Origin: Cycas panzhihuaensis
Taxonomy: Eukaryota > Cycadophyta
Assembly (NCBI GenBank): GCA_023213395.1
Contig: CM041465.1
Span: 171,251,741-171,315,740 of the forward strand
DNA: 64,000 nucleotides
Reading direction: 5' to 3'
Shown here: one piece after another, positions 10,900 through 23,916 of the stretch
How positions within the stretch are numbered: the stretch's first letter is position 1
Layout of the letters: the number at the start of each line of letters is the position of its first letter
Notes under the pieces: generated by a model
What the model was told of the DNA's origin: nothing
Databases searched by the model: none
What the model saw: the letters and a program-made list of their open reading frames with translations, nothing else
Translations under genes and position numbers: made by a program

Positions 10900-11790
10900 T
10901 CCTCAACCTCGTTATAGTCCTCTCTATAACTGTATTTATTGAATTGTTTCTTTTATCATAACACTCATTTAAATAGTTTATATCAATTCCATAAATATAG
11001 AAAGTCAATACAAAACATGTTCCTCTACCTCTCCTTAAGGTATAGGAGCTTTGTTATTTCCTCTTAAATGAGATCTTCCTCTAGCATTTTCAGAGCTTGA
11101 AGCTTAAAATTTATGAGCTTGAGAATTTTAAGAATATGTATTTACTTGAGGATCCAGTCTCCTAAATCTTCCTCTTAAGCATGTTGTCGAGATAAATGGT
11201 TACTTCATATTTTTATTAGAATTTTACTTTCTTTCCTCTTCTATGAGTTGCATGGAAAGTAATTGATCAATTATAAGTGTAGATAAGTCTTTAATGACTT
11301 CTATGGTTGTTGTAATATTCTCAAACTTCTTAGCTTTTGTTACACACCATAGAATTTTCTCTACAACTCTTTATTCTAGGATGTGTTCCCTTAGAGCATG
11401 TATTTAATTCACTACATCTTTAATTCTAATGATAAATCCATTGATTAACTCATAAGCACATATTCTAAGGCTCTTAAAGTTTCTTCTAGTTGTTTTTAAT
11501 ATTATACTTGTTGTACCATCATAAGCTATTTTAAAAGTTTCCCAAACTTGCTTAGCAATTATTCCACTTGGAAGGCAAGGGTATACTTCTTCTTCTAGAT
11601 TTGCATAAATAAATTCAGGTGCAAGAGTATTCTTCATTTTATTTTTTGGAGTTGAAAAAGTAAAACCATTTGACACTATGCCTTAAAAACCTATACTAGT
11701 TAATGAAATTTGCATACTTATAGACCACCCCAAATAGTTCTTTCCATTATATTTGGGATAATAAATTTATATGAAGCCATTACAAAAGTT
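10900..11790 (-). pseudogene. gag: Copia gag, family E, decayed
   Basis: Ty1/copia capsid protein on the minus strand. Order seen: 'PKYNGKNYLGWSISM' (the P-x-L-x-G-x-N-Y-x-x-W opening) near 11780; 'AKQVWETFKIAYDGT' (the A-K-E-x-W-x-x-L block) near 11530; 'VVEKILWCVTKAKKF', 'IEVIKDLSTLIIDQL' and 'QLIEEER' near 11240-11370, typical of UBN2-type gag. An arginine/glycine stretch ('NARGRSHLRGNN') follows near 11070. Near 10960 comes a damaged CCHC knuckle ending 'YLNECYDKR', with earlier Cys and His positions changed. Stops and small frameshifts throughout. It lies 1.4 kb inside the LTR and primer site at 13169-13558, consistent with one element. Confidence 0.8.
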
Positions 11791-12379
11791 CACCTTAAAT
11801 GAATATAAGATGGGCCACATAGTCACACAGATATGTTAATAAGATGATAGATACCCTATCCTAGATTTTAGGACCTCCTTCTGCCTCTTAATCCTTTATA
11901 GGACTTAATATATAAATTATAATAAATTTCTTAATAAAATACTTTTCTATAGCCTTCTAGGGTTTAAAACTCAATTTCCTTAGAGTTAAGAAATAGATTG
12001 AAAGATGATGTAGAGGGCGTAAAAGAAAATTTTATCTAGTTACAATGTAGGGATTTAATATAAAGGCTCCACTTTGGAATAAAATTTCTCCATGAAAATG
12101 GCACCAAAATATATCATATCATATATAAAAATGACTATTGTTGAGACAAGATTCCAAAATTTAGACTCTTTAGAAAATGGACTCCTAGAACTTAAGATAT
12201 TAAAGAAAATACATAGGTGCCCCTTTATGAAAAATAAAATTGGGTAGATTAGGGTTTAACCCCTCTCAATAATTAGTGGTTGGATATATGACACTATTAA
12301 GGACTAGTAGTTAATGTCACTGAGAGCTAATAGACTATGAATAGAATTCTAATCTAGCTTAATTTTTTTAAAATATTGT

Positions 12380-12446
<67 letters not shown>

Positions 12447-13168
12447 AGTATTAAACATTTCACCTACATGTAAAAAATTCTTCCTCATTCTGCAAAAAAA
12501 TAAAATAAACTCTATAAATAATAGATCAAATGATGTTCTCATAGGTGAGGTTGAGCCATTGATGGATCACTCAGTGTAGATTCCTCATATACTTGTAGTG
12601 GGTATAGATAAGTTACACACCACAGAGACTAAATCTCCATTGAGCAACTTAAGATGACATAATCTCTAAAGGTAAAATGACTATGAGTGATGAATCTAAG
12701 GGCATACGTCTCCATACATAGCAGTGAACTAACATAGTTCCACAGATGATTCACACTAGGATGGTCACATAATATGAATTAAAGGCACCATTTAGATAAG
12801 AAGATATATGTCATGTGGAGTATAATAAATATAAATAAATTTAAATGATTTCAACTAAGGAGAATATATTTGAATAGATTCTCAAATAGACTTGGAATAA
12901 CTCCATAATTAAATAGAAAATGGCTTCAAAATAAAATTGAATAGACTGCAATAGTTATGTCTACCAACATACAAACTAGATAATCTTGTATATGCAACTT
13001 AGGGTTTCTTTATCAAAATGGATAATACAAATAACTGAATCTATATAGCCACCTCCTCATAATCAATGAACTAGGGTTTCACCTTAACACTGGTAAACTA
13101 GTAAACCTATAAAATAATAGACTTGTAATATATCTTTCTTTTTATCATAGCTCTAATATTTCACTTGA
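11791..13168 (-). other. Family E leader (5' untranslated region)
   Basis: Sequence between the primer site and the gag start on the minus strand. AT-rich, with the long (AT)n run; no coding recognised. Confidence 0.5.
12383..12444. repeat. (AT)n microsatellite
   Basis: About 30 uninterrupted AT dinucleotides. Confidence 0.97.
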
Positions 13169-13180
13169 GCTCTAATACCA
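13169..13180 (-). other. Family E primer binding site
   Basis: Plus strand GCTCTAATACCA, reverse complement of TGGTATTAGAGC (iMet-type, one C-to-T change), directly abutting the LTR. Confidence 0.8.
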
Positions 13181-13558
13181 TGTAGCAAAATGAAATTAAT
13201 AGAAATTAATAATGTACAAATAAAAATAAACAAACACTATGATCATAATGGTACCCTTAAAGTACCTTAGATTAACACTAGAATAATATTATAACTTTAT
13301 TTAATATGATATATTAAGTGTGTATTTATATTACATAACTTGACTATGCATGGGACCAACAACATAATGCCAATATCAGAGTATAATTAATTACACAAAT
13401 ATGCATTGCAACTTTGCCTCATGAAGTATGAACCAAACTATTTCAATAATATCAACCACTTAGATCATATGTGAGAATATTTACATCAACTAATCATGTG
13501 TCGACCATTAAACCACTTAAATTAAATACTACTTGAATATTTTAAAGTTCGGTATTCA
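13181..13558 (-). repeat. Family E LTR, between a polypurine tract and a primer site
   Basis: 378 bp; plus strand begins TGTAGCA and ends GGTATTCA. On its right, CTCCCTCTTAATGCTTAAT is the complement of the copia-type tract ATTAAGCATTAAGAGGGAG. On its left is the primer site, then gag. Reading on the minus strand the order is tract, LTR, primer site, gag, so a second family E 3' end lies immediately upstream. Confidence 0.72.
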
Positions 13559-14377
13559 TATGCTCCCTCTTAATGCTTAATTTATAAAACTTCTCAAATG
13601 TCTTTAAAACCATATTAGACCACCGTTTTATCATACCACCTATGAATACCAATAATCAAACTTATCTTCAGCATGCTTGTTTTACTACAAGCAAATGTCA
13701 TATTATATTATCTCATCTTACCACCTATAAATCATTAATCAAACATAACAAAAACTTGTTATAACATAAAAAGTTTCTCCTTAAAAAACTATATCTTCTA
13801 CTTATAAGTTGCAAAATAAATTGATTAACTAATCAATAAGCCAAATTCACTAATGTCCATATAAAATAACAACCATTTACCAAAATGCATGGTAAAATAA
13901 CTTCTATAATTAGTAGTTAACTAAGAAGTATTTCATATATGTGGTTCGTCATCTTCTTTAATAATAAACAACATACTTTAAGAATAAGGTAAACTATTTG
14001 GCCAAATAAATATGTTGTAATAAGAGTAGCTTATAATTTTGCATAAGTAAATACTTGTAGTTTTCTTTAGTAACCATCAATAATTTTGCATAGGTAACAC
14101 TTGTAGTTTTCTTTAGTAACCAATCTCTCTTAATTGCATCATCAAACCAACAAAACCATAGAGGTATTAACATTATTAAGGAATTTAAAAGTTGTACAAT
14201 TATATTATTATTTTAAGTATCCTAATAAGATAGGTTAGATATGGCAAGATGATGGACATTGTCTATTATACACAGTAAATGGATTTCCTTCCTTTCGCTA
14301 TACTCTAAAAAGGAATTTCTTGGGGATCATACTATAAAGCATAGTGCTATGGTGAATGGACTTTAGTATTATATGGG
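13559..14377 (-). other. 3' untranslated end of a second family E (or related) element
   Basis: Follows the polypurine tract. It shares short blocks with the family D 3' region at 49655-50420 (CCATATAAAATAA, TAAGAGTAGCTTAT), so families E and D look related. It contains an imperfect 47-bp tandem duplication at about 14033-14125 (AATTTTGCATA to TTTAGTAACCA). No coding. Confidence 0.5.
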
Positions 14378-14791
14378 TGATTTATAAACTCAACATCCAT
14401 ATTATTCTTCAAATATGCATATATGTATCATTAGAAATTTGAGGTTAATATCATGTGAGATGAATAGAAAAAAAAAAGTAGTATAAAATACCATATTCAA
14501 ATAATTAAATGATTATATATGTGTGTGTACTTAATAAAGGACTAATAAGAAATAGTTAGAAATACATGAAGATTTGAGAGCTTTAATCACACATATTAAG
14601 AACACTCATATATTCATATATTAAAGGTATTTGCTTGTTTACTCACTTATGAGAAATAATTATATGCACCTAGAAGAATTTATGTACAATAATTTAGAGT
14701 ACACAACAATACACCACAAAGTAATTAATACATCATTAAGTGGTTACAATGATCACTCACATAATCCATGTATTAAACTTTATCCTCAACA
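14378..14791 (-). repeat. Family C LTR (3' LTR, minus strand)
   Basis: About 414 bp. Aligns with 38738-39138 and 62208-62606: shared CATATTAAG, CACATAATCCATGTATTAA and terminal CTCAACA strings. To its right, 14792-15182 aligns with 39139-39540, giving the internal 3' end of the family. The exact left end is uncertain. Confidence 0.65.
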
Positions 14792-15182
14792 ATTGACCAT
14801 AATGTTTTATTCATTGTGATTTATAGAAAATACTTTTTAGCTTTGCCAAACAAGTGTGGGACTCCTTCAATTATGCTTCCTTATTTTCTTCTTAATTCCC
14901 ATATTAACTCTTCTAATTTAAGGCCCTTAAGCTTCAACATTATTTCTAGATTTTAAGCATGATTTATCAATGTTTATATAAAGAAACAACCATCTAGTAG
15001 AATATATAGGTAGCCAATCACTACGAATACTAGTTTTTAAGGAAGTTCTTCATATATATGGTTTATCTACATCTATAAATTTTCACGAGTTATTTATTTA
15101 TAATCTTTCCATGTATTCACACTTATCATAGTGCATTATAAAAGTAGGCCAAACTACCTAACTAAGTAAATACTAAACCAAA
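14792..15182 (-). other. Family C internal 3' end
   Basis: Matches 39139-39540 (shared TTTATATAA, CATATATGGTT, ACTTATCATA blocks). The match breaks off at 15183, exactly where an LTR-like TGTTATAGG begins, suggesting an insertion there. Confidence 0.55.
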
Positions 15183-15394
15183 TGTTATAGGCCCATAATA
15201 TTAAAATTATTAACATGTAAGAAATAAGATTAAAATTAATATTTATAAGGTTTTTAACAAAATAGAAATCAATAGTTTGTATATTGGTTTTTGAAAAACT
15301 TTACACCTTTTCTAGGGTAATTAGACTTTTATGTCTAGATTAATTTTTCCTTTAATTATCTATTTTTCATCTAATATGTCTCTACCTTGCCACA
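15183..15394 (+). repeat. Candidate LTR of a plus-strand element (family G)
   Basis: Begins TGTTATAGGCCC at the point where family C sequence is interrupted and ends GCCACA one base before a primer binding site. About 212 bp. No second LTR found, so the length is tentative. Confidence 0.5.
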
Positions 15395-15395
15395 A

Positions 15396-15407
15396 TGGTA
15401 TTAGAGC
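15396..15407 (+). other. Family G primer binding site
   Basis: TGGTATTAGAGC, iMet type with one C-to-T change. Confidence 0.7.
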
Positions 15408-17457
15408 TATTTGGGGTTATAATAGAATTGCACTGTAGCTATTATAAGTACTCTAATTAGAAGAATCCTTAGGTGCCAATAGAGATTCCTAACTTATTTT
15501 CAAGTACATAGCATAAGAAGAATTTGACCATTGATATATGATGGGTTAGAGCATAAACTTAACATAGTGAATTTAGTGGAGGCAATTGAGAATATGCCAA
15601 ACTTCCTATAACAATGTCAACATTTCTCTTTTAGAGCATATCGCCATTAGAATTAGTAACTGATCCCGTAAGAAGATTGAGGTGAGAAAAACATTAAATT
15701 TAATGATTCGAGGTACAAGATTCCTAGTATGTGCATTAGGTAGGTTCAGTTTGAGCAAGCTTATGACCCTCCAAAATAATATAACACTGCCTACACTAGA
15801 GACTAACCACATCATATAAGACCAAAAGTAAAGCAATGATGAGTTTTTGCAATATGCTAAACAAATTTAAAAAAAAAATCTAGGTTTTTAAAAAATTCCA
15901 TTTTGAATATTCCATAGAGAAAAATATATTTCTTATTTAAATTTTTTTAGAACAAAACATGTTTACACATCTTACAATAATAATTAATCCTAGAGCTAAA
16001 ATAGACCAAGAATCATCTAGATGAGGGAAAGAGACAATGTTAGAGTAGTATTTATAAATGTAATATTCAAGAAGGATAAAAGAATCATTTTTTACTATTT
16101 AAGAAGGAGAAAACACTAGCAAATTTTAAGCAAAATGTCAATGGCTAGAAATGCTAGAGCTTTAATCAAGGAGTTGTAAGCTTATAATGATTTATTATAT
16201 CAAAAGGAGGATGGTGCATGCCGAAAAGGTGGAAACTAGCTCAAAATATCAGAAGAATTAAATAACATATGGGATCCCCTTATCCAAATCAATGATAACA
16301 TCAACATAATAGAAGAGAAGGATAGCCCAAAGTAAACAAATATAAACACATTGAGATTCTCAAGTGATGATAGTCATAAATATTCTATCGTCATGTGAAA
16401 TTACCCATTTATTCTATAAATGGAGATATATACATAAACAAATAGCTAATAAAACTATTTAACTTAAGAACACTTAGCTTTAAGAAAGCATCAAACTAAG
16501 TGGATTTGGTCATCTATTAATTATAAGGTTTAATCTACATATGGGTGATTAGTAGAAGGATCATCCTAAAATATTCTTCTTCAACCAATTTAATGAAGAT
16601 TTCATTAAATACAGTAAGGAAAACTAGGGTGATCCATATAAAATATAGTTAACTCATTACTTCTAGAGGAACATGATCATGCTTGAATATATAAAGATGT
16701 TTAAAGCATTGTAGATGGAGGCTAGAATTAAATCTAGTAATGGCATGATGCTTTACTTGAGTAATATGAGGGTAGAAGCATGAGAAGATGTGTCTTTTTG
16801 AGCTTTGGGCACTTTAAAAGGCCATATAAATGACACAATAGACTTAAAAAAACTAACTCTTCATCCAAACCAACTAGATGGCACTCCAAAAGAAGTGATA
16901 AATATATATATAATTGAATAAGATAATGTCCAAGACCTTAGGGAGCCTTAATTTACTAGCTTCAAATTTTAGTTCACTTAAGAGGGAAGATATGGAGAAA
17001 TCTAAGAAAATAGCATAAGGACTTTATTTTGATTATGGATAAAAATGGGAAAGGTGACACTCATTAGTCTATCCCAAACAAAAACAAGTTCATACTATAA
17101 AATTAAAGGATGATCAAGGTGAAGAATAATAGGATGTAGAAAAAAATCTTCTAAAAAATCAATAATACAAAGAAATTTGAATACCCAAACCTTAGATGAT
17201 GGGCATCCTGAAATCTCTATGATTACCATGTTTAGAATCTGATGATCCAATACCATTAAGATTTATGGATCTTTGAAAATAAATAGTATTAATATTAATA
17301 GGCTTGGGAAACACTCACTACCTTATTAATATTAATATAACCAAAAGTTCAAGCCTCTGTATGGATAAGAAGAAGTCTTTCAACATTTTAATATTAGGAT
17401 GTAAAGTAGGTTACATGTGAAATGGAAGTGAACCATCAACAACTCTAACTAGGTAAG
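15408..17457 (+). other. Decayed interior of family G, product not recognised
   Basis: Around 16660-17100 one plus-strand frame is open apart from stops that look like changed glutamine codons ('DTIDLKKLTLHPNQLDG' lies in it). This suggests a former gag-like protein, but I recognise no motif. Confidence 0.35.
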
Positions 17458-17685
17458 GTGATGATTATTATGAACTTCTATACTTTCAATATTAGAGGTT
17501 TTGAAGTTGCACTTAAGGTCAAGTGGCTAAAAACCCTAGGTATGTATGGTCATAATCATAATGAGAACTTTAATTACTTTTATATAAGCGAGCAATTATA
17601 TCCAGTTTTGGGGATCAGAACACTAAATTTATCTATTATATTGATTGAAAAGATGATAAAGTATATACTTTTCTTTACCTATTAG
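17458..17685 (+). pseudogene. Possible LINE endonuclease start (weak)
   Basis: A 75-codon frame starts MIIMNFYTFNIRGFEVAL and then K-x-x-W-L-K-T-L. This loosely resembles the W-N-x-R-G-L opening of LINE ORF2 endonucleases. No catalytic E, no later domain and no poly(A) tail were found, so chance similarity is quite possible. Confidence 0.25.
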
Positions 17686-20600
17686 TTTATTGAATGAATG
17701 TGCCTATACTTATCTGATGATGATTTTGACCAAGGTTCATGGCTTTATAATTATCCATACAAGCTCAATGAGTTAAGGAAAGGCTTCTTAGTACCCCTAC
17801 AAGACATGTATTATCCTTCTCTTCCTCCTATTTACAATACTAATCTATTTTGTTCTCTTCTTTAGATGTTTCTTCATTTAAAACTCTTATATTTAAATAC
17901 ATTTTTTATTCTTACTATCATGGTTATTATCATCTCATTTTGGTTTTTATTTTTATTTTTGTAAAAATTCCATGTCTAGTGTACAACAAAGTTTACCATG
18001 ATAGTACTTTAAAACTTCATGGCATCGCTAAGAACTTCACAATACTAATTCTTTCATCTCTTTTTTTTTTTTGGCCCACTATTGGTCATGCATTTATGGT
18101 ACCTAATAAGGTATCAACTCACTTTTCCCATCAAAACCATGGGCTATGTATGGGTTTGGCTTTAAAACCATAGGCTAATTAATGCCTCTAGCATTAATTA
18201 TCCCCAAAAGCATGGGTAATCAACCCATGGTGTTCCTATAGACTATGAGGCCAAAACCATGGGTCCTAACTCATCTATCTTTCTATTTATACCCTCCAGT
18301 TTTCATTGGAAAAGGGAGATTAATTTCTAAGCTGATATGTTATTATTATGCTACTAAAATTTATGCAAAAAGCCTATAGCTTTCAAATCCGATTGGTTGA
18401 ATTCCACTATTAGATTAAGGATTTAATATTAGACATTATTAGAGTACTCTTTGGATGGAGTAGAATGTCACTCGCATCTCCCCTTCACTTGGAATAAGGG
18501 TAACATCCCCCACATTGCCTATATTTTCTTCCTTCTTCTAATACTTTATTTCCTTACTTTTATGGCATTAAATTACCCTCTTTTATGCTTGTTATTTGCT
18601 CTAATTTTACTTCTTTTGTCTTTGCATACTTAACTTACTTTGTAATTGACATCTTATAGAGGAAAAAATGGACTCAATATTGCTTATTAGGATTAAAAAA
18701 GGGTGGCAAAATAGCAATTTCTGATGCCCCTCTTTACACCATTTCCTTTGCTTATTTAAGTTAATATTTTAGCTTTAGTTTGCAAGATATTTCATCTATT
18801 TACTATAAACTTTATTAGATACTAATCAATGTAGGTGGAGGAGCTTTCCTAAAGATTTGAGTGCAACTTAGAGTGTGCTTAGAGTAACTAAAGAAATCCC
18901 TTCCTTCTCTTTCATTCATTCAACTCAAACAATTAAAGTGCTTATTACACAATCATTATGCTATCAAAATTATCTCAGATAGCTATAAAGGTTAGTATCT
19001 TAATGTAGCTTTTAAATTGACTTCTAACATATTTTATTTTAAACATAAACTTTTTTTCAATATAGGTCAATCTAATAAGCAGAAATATTATTAAAATTTT
19101 CCTAGAAATCATTTATAAATACATTTACCTAATCTTATTTTTCATGTATTGGTAATTCAAAAAATTGTGAATAAAATTTACTAAAAAAAAGGGGTAAAAT
19201 TAGATATTCGGAATATTATTCTTAGTATTCCTTAAACCTTTCCTTTTATAAATTCAGTTTTGAAAACAAAAAATATTTAAAAATATTACTTTATTTCATA
19301 GTTTTATTTAACAAAAAGGATTAGGAAAAGAGGTTACACTTATTGTATACTCATTGTTGCCTATTCTTCCCTTACCTCACATGTAGATTTTCATTAAAAA
19401 AGAAAAAAAAGGTTTATTAAAATGATCAAAAAAGAAGGTTTAAAAAGAATATTTCTCTTTTGCATATTACATTTGCATTTGCATTTTGGTATATATCTTT
19501 TCAAAGACCTAATGAGGAAGAGGTTTGCACCTGCTGTGAGTCTTTCAATATGTGGCGCTACACTTATATTTTTTAGGTTAGATTATTTATTACTCGTATG
19601 TAACTAAAATTATATAACTAGTAGTATTTAAATTATTTATTATATTCTCCTCTTAGTCTCTTATAGGTTTTAGGGTCTTCTTTTTGTTGAAAAGAGGGGA
19701 TAGTCATCTTTCTACCTGGGTTTCATTATCATATGAGAAAGATTGTTTTATGCTTTTAGGCATTAAGTCTCTAATTTATGTTCTAAATAGGTTGTTAAAT
19801 GGTGCCTATCTCCACCATCTGTTCATGCATAGGATGTTCATAATTAAGTGAGTTTCATTTATACTATTGATAATGATGACCTCTTATATTTCAGCCTCTT
19901 TGATCTTGAGGTACATTAGAATTACCAAACTGCATTGCACTTGTGTGAGTGCTATCATTAGTAGAAGAGTCTTTATTGACTTATTCATCAATGAATCTAT
20001 CCTATAGTCTTGATTCCTTTAGATACCTTATTTTGGATAGTCCCTTTCTTGGTTCTTTTATATTTATTCTATTAAATTAGGTTCATGTTAGAGCCACGAT
20101 TAAGATGGGTCAATTTATTTGGGTTGTTATAGTTGCATAAAATAGGCACATAGTTACATAAATGCTTTTGGAAACTCATACTTAATCAATCCCTTTACAA
20201 TGCGAGGGTTGTTGTTGTGTTGTTTGGCCCTCTAAGGGCATTGGGTATCTTATTTAGTTAATATTATCTTAGTCTTTGCAGTTGATTTTTAGTTCATCTC
20301 CTTGTTTAATTCACAAGTTACCTCATCTGCCTACTTATATTATATATTTTAATTATTAATTAGTTTTACTTATTATTTTAATCTGTCTTTATTTTTCTCT
20401 TTTTATAACACATAGCACATACCTATATTTTACCCTTAGATCAATACAGTAAACATAATAGGCATCATCCTTGCACTTATGTATAAGAGATGCATGAGTG
20501 CCCTATAGGGAACATATACTCATAGCCCCCTCAAATTAGATCCTTGTTCATCCTTTGGGTCTATTCTAAGGTTTTGTTTATATGTCCTCTCCTCCTGTCT

Positions 20601-20899
20601 ACCTATATTCATTAGCAACCATATTGGAGACTCACCAATATAATGTTATCTTTGTATTATATTAATAATTCTTCTTCTTTTCCTTATTCAAATCCTTTGA
20701 GATAGGGTGAGACTCCATTTAGTTTATAACTTATCTTTATGAGGATCCCTCATATTTATCCTATAGCTTTAGAGTCTAGATGTATACCATAAGTTTAGAC
20801 CACCTTTATTTTTTTCTTCTACTTCTTGTATATGACGATATTCTCATCATCTTAAAGGCCTTCCTCCATTTGTCTCTAATCTTTCGCATCCATATAGTC
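17686..20899. other. AT-rich sequence, no gene recognised
   Basis: Short frames only. Around 18130-18270 there is a cluster of AACCATGGG-like strings and a 7-bp hairpin (18211-18229). Probably old retroelement leader or LTR sequence. Confidence 0.4.
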
Positions 20900-22349
20900 C
20901 TTCACCTATTGAGCACTCCTCAATGGTAGGCTAAATCTAACTTGAGTGGTCTATAAATCCCTTTTAGGCCCAATAGTTAAACTACTTACAAGAGTTTTAC
21001 CTAACACAAGATCTATATCAAGCCCAAGATATATACCAAGCCTACATGTAGGATTGGCCTTAAGTAATTGATACTTATGTATCACAGGTGCTTTATCAAC
21101 AAGGAGTAGATCCTATGTACTAGCCATATGAAGTAAATTAGGACCCCACTAAATCTCTGACATATATCATTAGATCCACCACCTAACTCCATGACCTTTC
21201 TTAAACCCCAAAGTTAAAACTCAAGCTTTTACCTTTGATCAGACCCAAGATGGTGAGTAGGTTCCCTACCCACTTCAAATATAATCCACTCTATTCGATA
21301 CTGAAACCATCATTAAAGTATAATACAAAGTAGTTGTAATAATAAATCTTACTTTAATTTAGGTTTGTCATTTATTTGGGATTGTGCCTGCATTTGTCTT
21401 ATTCATTTCCCAACCTCAATAGTAAGTAAGCTCATAATAGTATACTACTTCCCAACTAGTAGCACCATCTGCCCCTCCACTTATCCACCCATCCACCCCC
21501 AAATTGATAATAGCCCTATTTATAGGTCCTATTTTAATAGTAATTCCCTAATCTATCCCATATGTTTCCCCACTTATCCCACCAATAAGTGGGCTTCATA
21601 CATCTATTCAGTAACTAATAGTTATATGGACTACTCCTATACCTCTAGTTTTTCCTCATCCTCATCCAATATGACTGTTAAGGATACCTCACCCCCTCCA
21701 TGTCCCATTCATTGTATCCAAACCATCTCCTAACCTGGGTAACCCTCCTTTGTTTTACCTATGTATGTTTCCTAATAGTGGGGATAAGGTGGGCCTCATC
21801 CTCAACCTACATTTGGAGTTAATCCACTTTACCCATATGTGTTTGCCCCACTGATTAGAGGCCTATATGGTTTGAATTCAATTCCACATCCTCCATCTTA
21901 TCTTTTACCACTTTACCAAACCACATCTATTTGTTCTCAAGTATATAAATTATCCTACCAAGTTGTAGGTCCCTAATCCACCCATGTTTATTAAGGTCTT
22001 AATATCTAGCCTTATTAGACTTGACCTAGGCCTGCACCTATCTTATCTCATATAACTATACCTTAAGGAGTTACTACATAGGTTTGTGTTCCTTATCAAG
22101 CCCCCACCTTTGGTACCTCAATATATAGGGTACCTATTCTATATATACCCAACCCCTATGCCTAAGCAATAACTACTTATCAAGCTAAAACCATCTCTTA
22201 AACTATTCCATCATGCCAAGCCTACCAACAAGTATATACACCTTATGTGCGAAGCCAAACATACCTAGTTAATCCATCATAATAAATCTTTTTACTAGTT
22301 AATCATCTAGCTTAACTTGGTATACATCCCTTTCATAATTATAAGACCA
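20900..22349 (+). pseudogene. Proline/tyrosine/serine-rich N-terminal segment of a gypsy gag
   Basis: Translated plus-strand frames are dominated by P, Y, S, T, Q and I (for example 'ICPSTYPPIHPQIDN' near 21470 and 'YQAPTFGTSIYRVPI' near 22100), with stops at likely glutamine codons. It runs in the same orientation directly into a capsid-type gag domain at 22350. Low-complexity N-terminal regions of this kind occur before gag in some large gypsy elements. Function not assignable. Confidence 0.5.
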
Positions 22350-23180
22350 ACCAACTCTCCCTTAAGGTCCCTAGAACTAATTTGTTGCCCCAGCTCTTAT
22401 AAGTACCTAACTTTGAAGGCAATTTATCCTAAGACCTTAGATATCATGTTGAGTTTTTTACCATGGCATCTATTGATTAATGGTTGTATGATTATATCTT
22501 AATAAGTCTCTTTCCTAGGTCCCTCTAGGGTGATACCCTTAATTAGTTTTATTATTTGCCCTTCCACTCCATCCATTACTTTTAGTAATTCATAGATACC
22601 TTCGTAAATTATTCTGACATGTCACACCCTTTTAAGAGTGGCTCTAAATCCTTACTCTTAAACAAGGCCATAATGAGCTCAACAGAGACTTCGTGCACTA
22701 TTTTTCTAATTTACTCCACTTAATTAAGGCTACTTTACCCGAAGACTTGAAATGAAATATCTTTGTTAATGCTCATTATCCTAAGTTCATGCAGAAGATT
22801 TTAAGATGGGAATAACTACATGTGACTCTGCAATTGCTAAGTGTCTTTATTAGAATTCATCAAGATCTAGGTAGGCTTAAAGAAGGTCAATAAACCCTTC
22901 CTACAATGAGAGGCACAATGTTTTCTATAACACCAAAGGTCCCAACCATTAGCTTTAAGGCCTATTATCAATAATGCTAACATGACCATAAACTTCTTAA
23001 CCTCTATAGTTTGTTCTTTTAAGAAAGTATTGAGAGTTTTAAAGTTGTAACCATCCTAAATCCAACCCAAGCTACTTGCTCGCTTACATGGGTATATGCT
23101 AGTTCTCTAAGCGACCCTAGATATTTCCTAAATTAAGGGTAACACTACTACCCTTCCTTAGGATAAAAGGAATTTATAAT
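22350..23180 (+). pseudogene. gag: Gypsy gag capsid domain, tandem unit A
   Basis: Ty3/gypsy capsid remnant. Frames give 'VPNFEGNLS', then 'LISLFPRSL' followed by G-D-T-L, 'YYLPFHSIHYF' and 'FIDTF' (the L-x-x-S-L-x-G-x-A, L-P-x-x-S-I, F-x-x-F pattern of Retrotrans_gag). Then come 'KAIM', 'LHLIKATLPEDLK' and 'FMQKILRWE'. Several stops and frameshifts. The next domains of gypsy pol are absent; a copia RNase H piece follows at about 23185. The second tandem copy is at 23917-24755. Confidence 0.65.
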
Positions 23181-23184
23181 TGGC

Positions 23185-23347
23185 CTTGATTAAAACCAAG
23201 TTGATAATCTTATTCTTAAAGGACATAGAAATGTTGATTGGGTTAGTTGCCAAGACTTATGCCATTTCATATTAGGGTACTGCTTTGACATGAACTCAAT
23301 TGTAATCTCTCTAAGCTACAAGAAACAACCAAATGTTGCTCTCTCCT
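23185..23347 (+). pseudogene. Copia RNase H middle fragment, unit A
   Basis: Translation 'NVDWVGCQDLCHF' (D-A-D-W-A-G-C block), 'GYCFDMNSIVIS' and 'SYKKQPNVALS' (W-S-S-K-K-Q-P-T-V-A-L-S block) ends at CTCTCCT, exactly where the gag-only element LTR begins. Matches 24755-24917 and bases 1-35. Confidence 0.82.
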
Positions 23348-23580
23348 TGAGGTGACACAAGCTAGTCACACTCATAAATAGGAGGTAAGATTAGTTAAGA
23401 TTTAATATATCCAAATGATAATTGATTAATAATTGATAAATGATGAATGATGTTTGATATTACATAGGCCCAATATATTTATAGTCCATCTATGGAAGGT
23501 TGTGTTCATTTAGAAATAGATATGACCCTTCACTTAATTTAATTATGATTATTTATGCCTAAATATACCATTTAGGCTTA
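23348..23580 (-). repeat. LTR of gag-only element, truncated copy in unit A
   Basis: 233 bp, same family as 36-268. Followed by about 330 bp of interior that stops at the tandem duplication joint; the rest of this copy is missing. Confidence 0.82.
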
Positions 23581-23916
23581 CTACAAGCTCTCCACTCTTG
23601 AATGGCTTCATCCTCAAAGCCTACTTAAATAGAATAGTCTTCGTACGAGCAACATAATGTCGTATAGATTTATGAGATTCACATGTCGATTTAAATCACA
23701 ATAGAAGTAAACATGTGATTCAAAAGATGCTTTGTCCTAGATTCTCGTTAATCTTTTATTAAACCATGGTATTATAGACCATTGTCTTCTAGTTTCATAA
23801 GACTTCTGGCTTTGTGATAATGGCATGGTATATTTATTTATTAAGTGGATTGTTGTTAAGACATTTGAAGGAATCTTTCACTCAAGATTATGATTAGGTA
23901 TCTTGATTTTTTATTG

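Larger units (their letters stand above)
22350..23916. repeat. Tandem duplication unit A (1,567 bp)
   Basis: Direct repeat of 23917-25484. Contents in order: gypsy gag fragment, copia RNase H fragment, LTR of the gag-only element and about 330 bp of its interior. The unit ends inside the gag-only element at TCTTGATTTTTTATTGA, and unit B starts again at the gag fragment. Confidence 0.88.

Noticed and set aside
12354-12542. Minus-strand frame with a long Tyr-Ile run
   Set aside because: Produced by the (AT)n repeat at 12383-12444.
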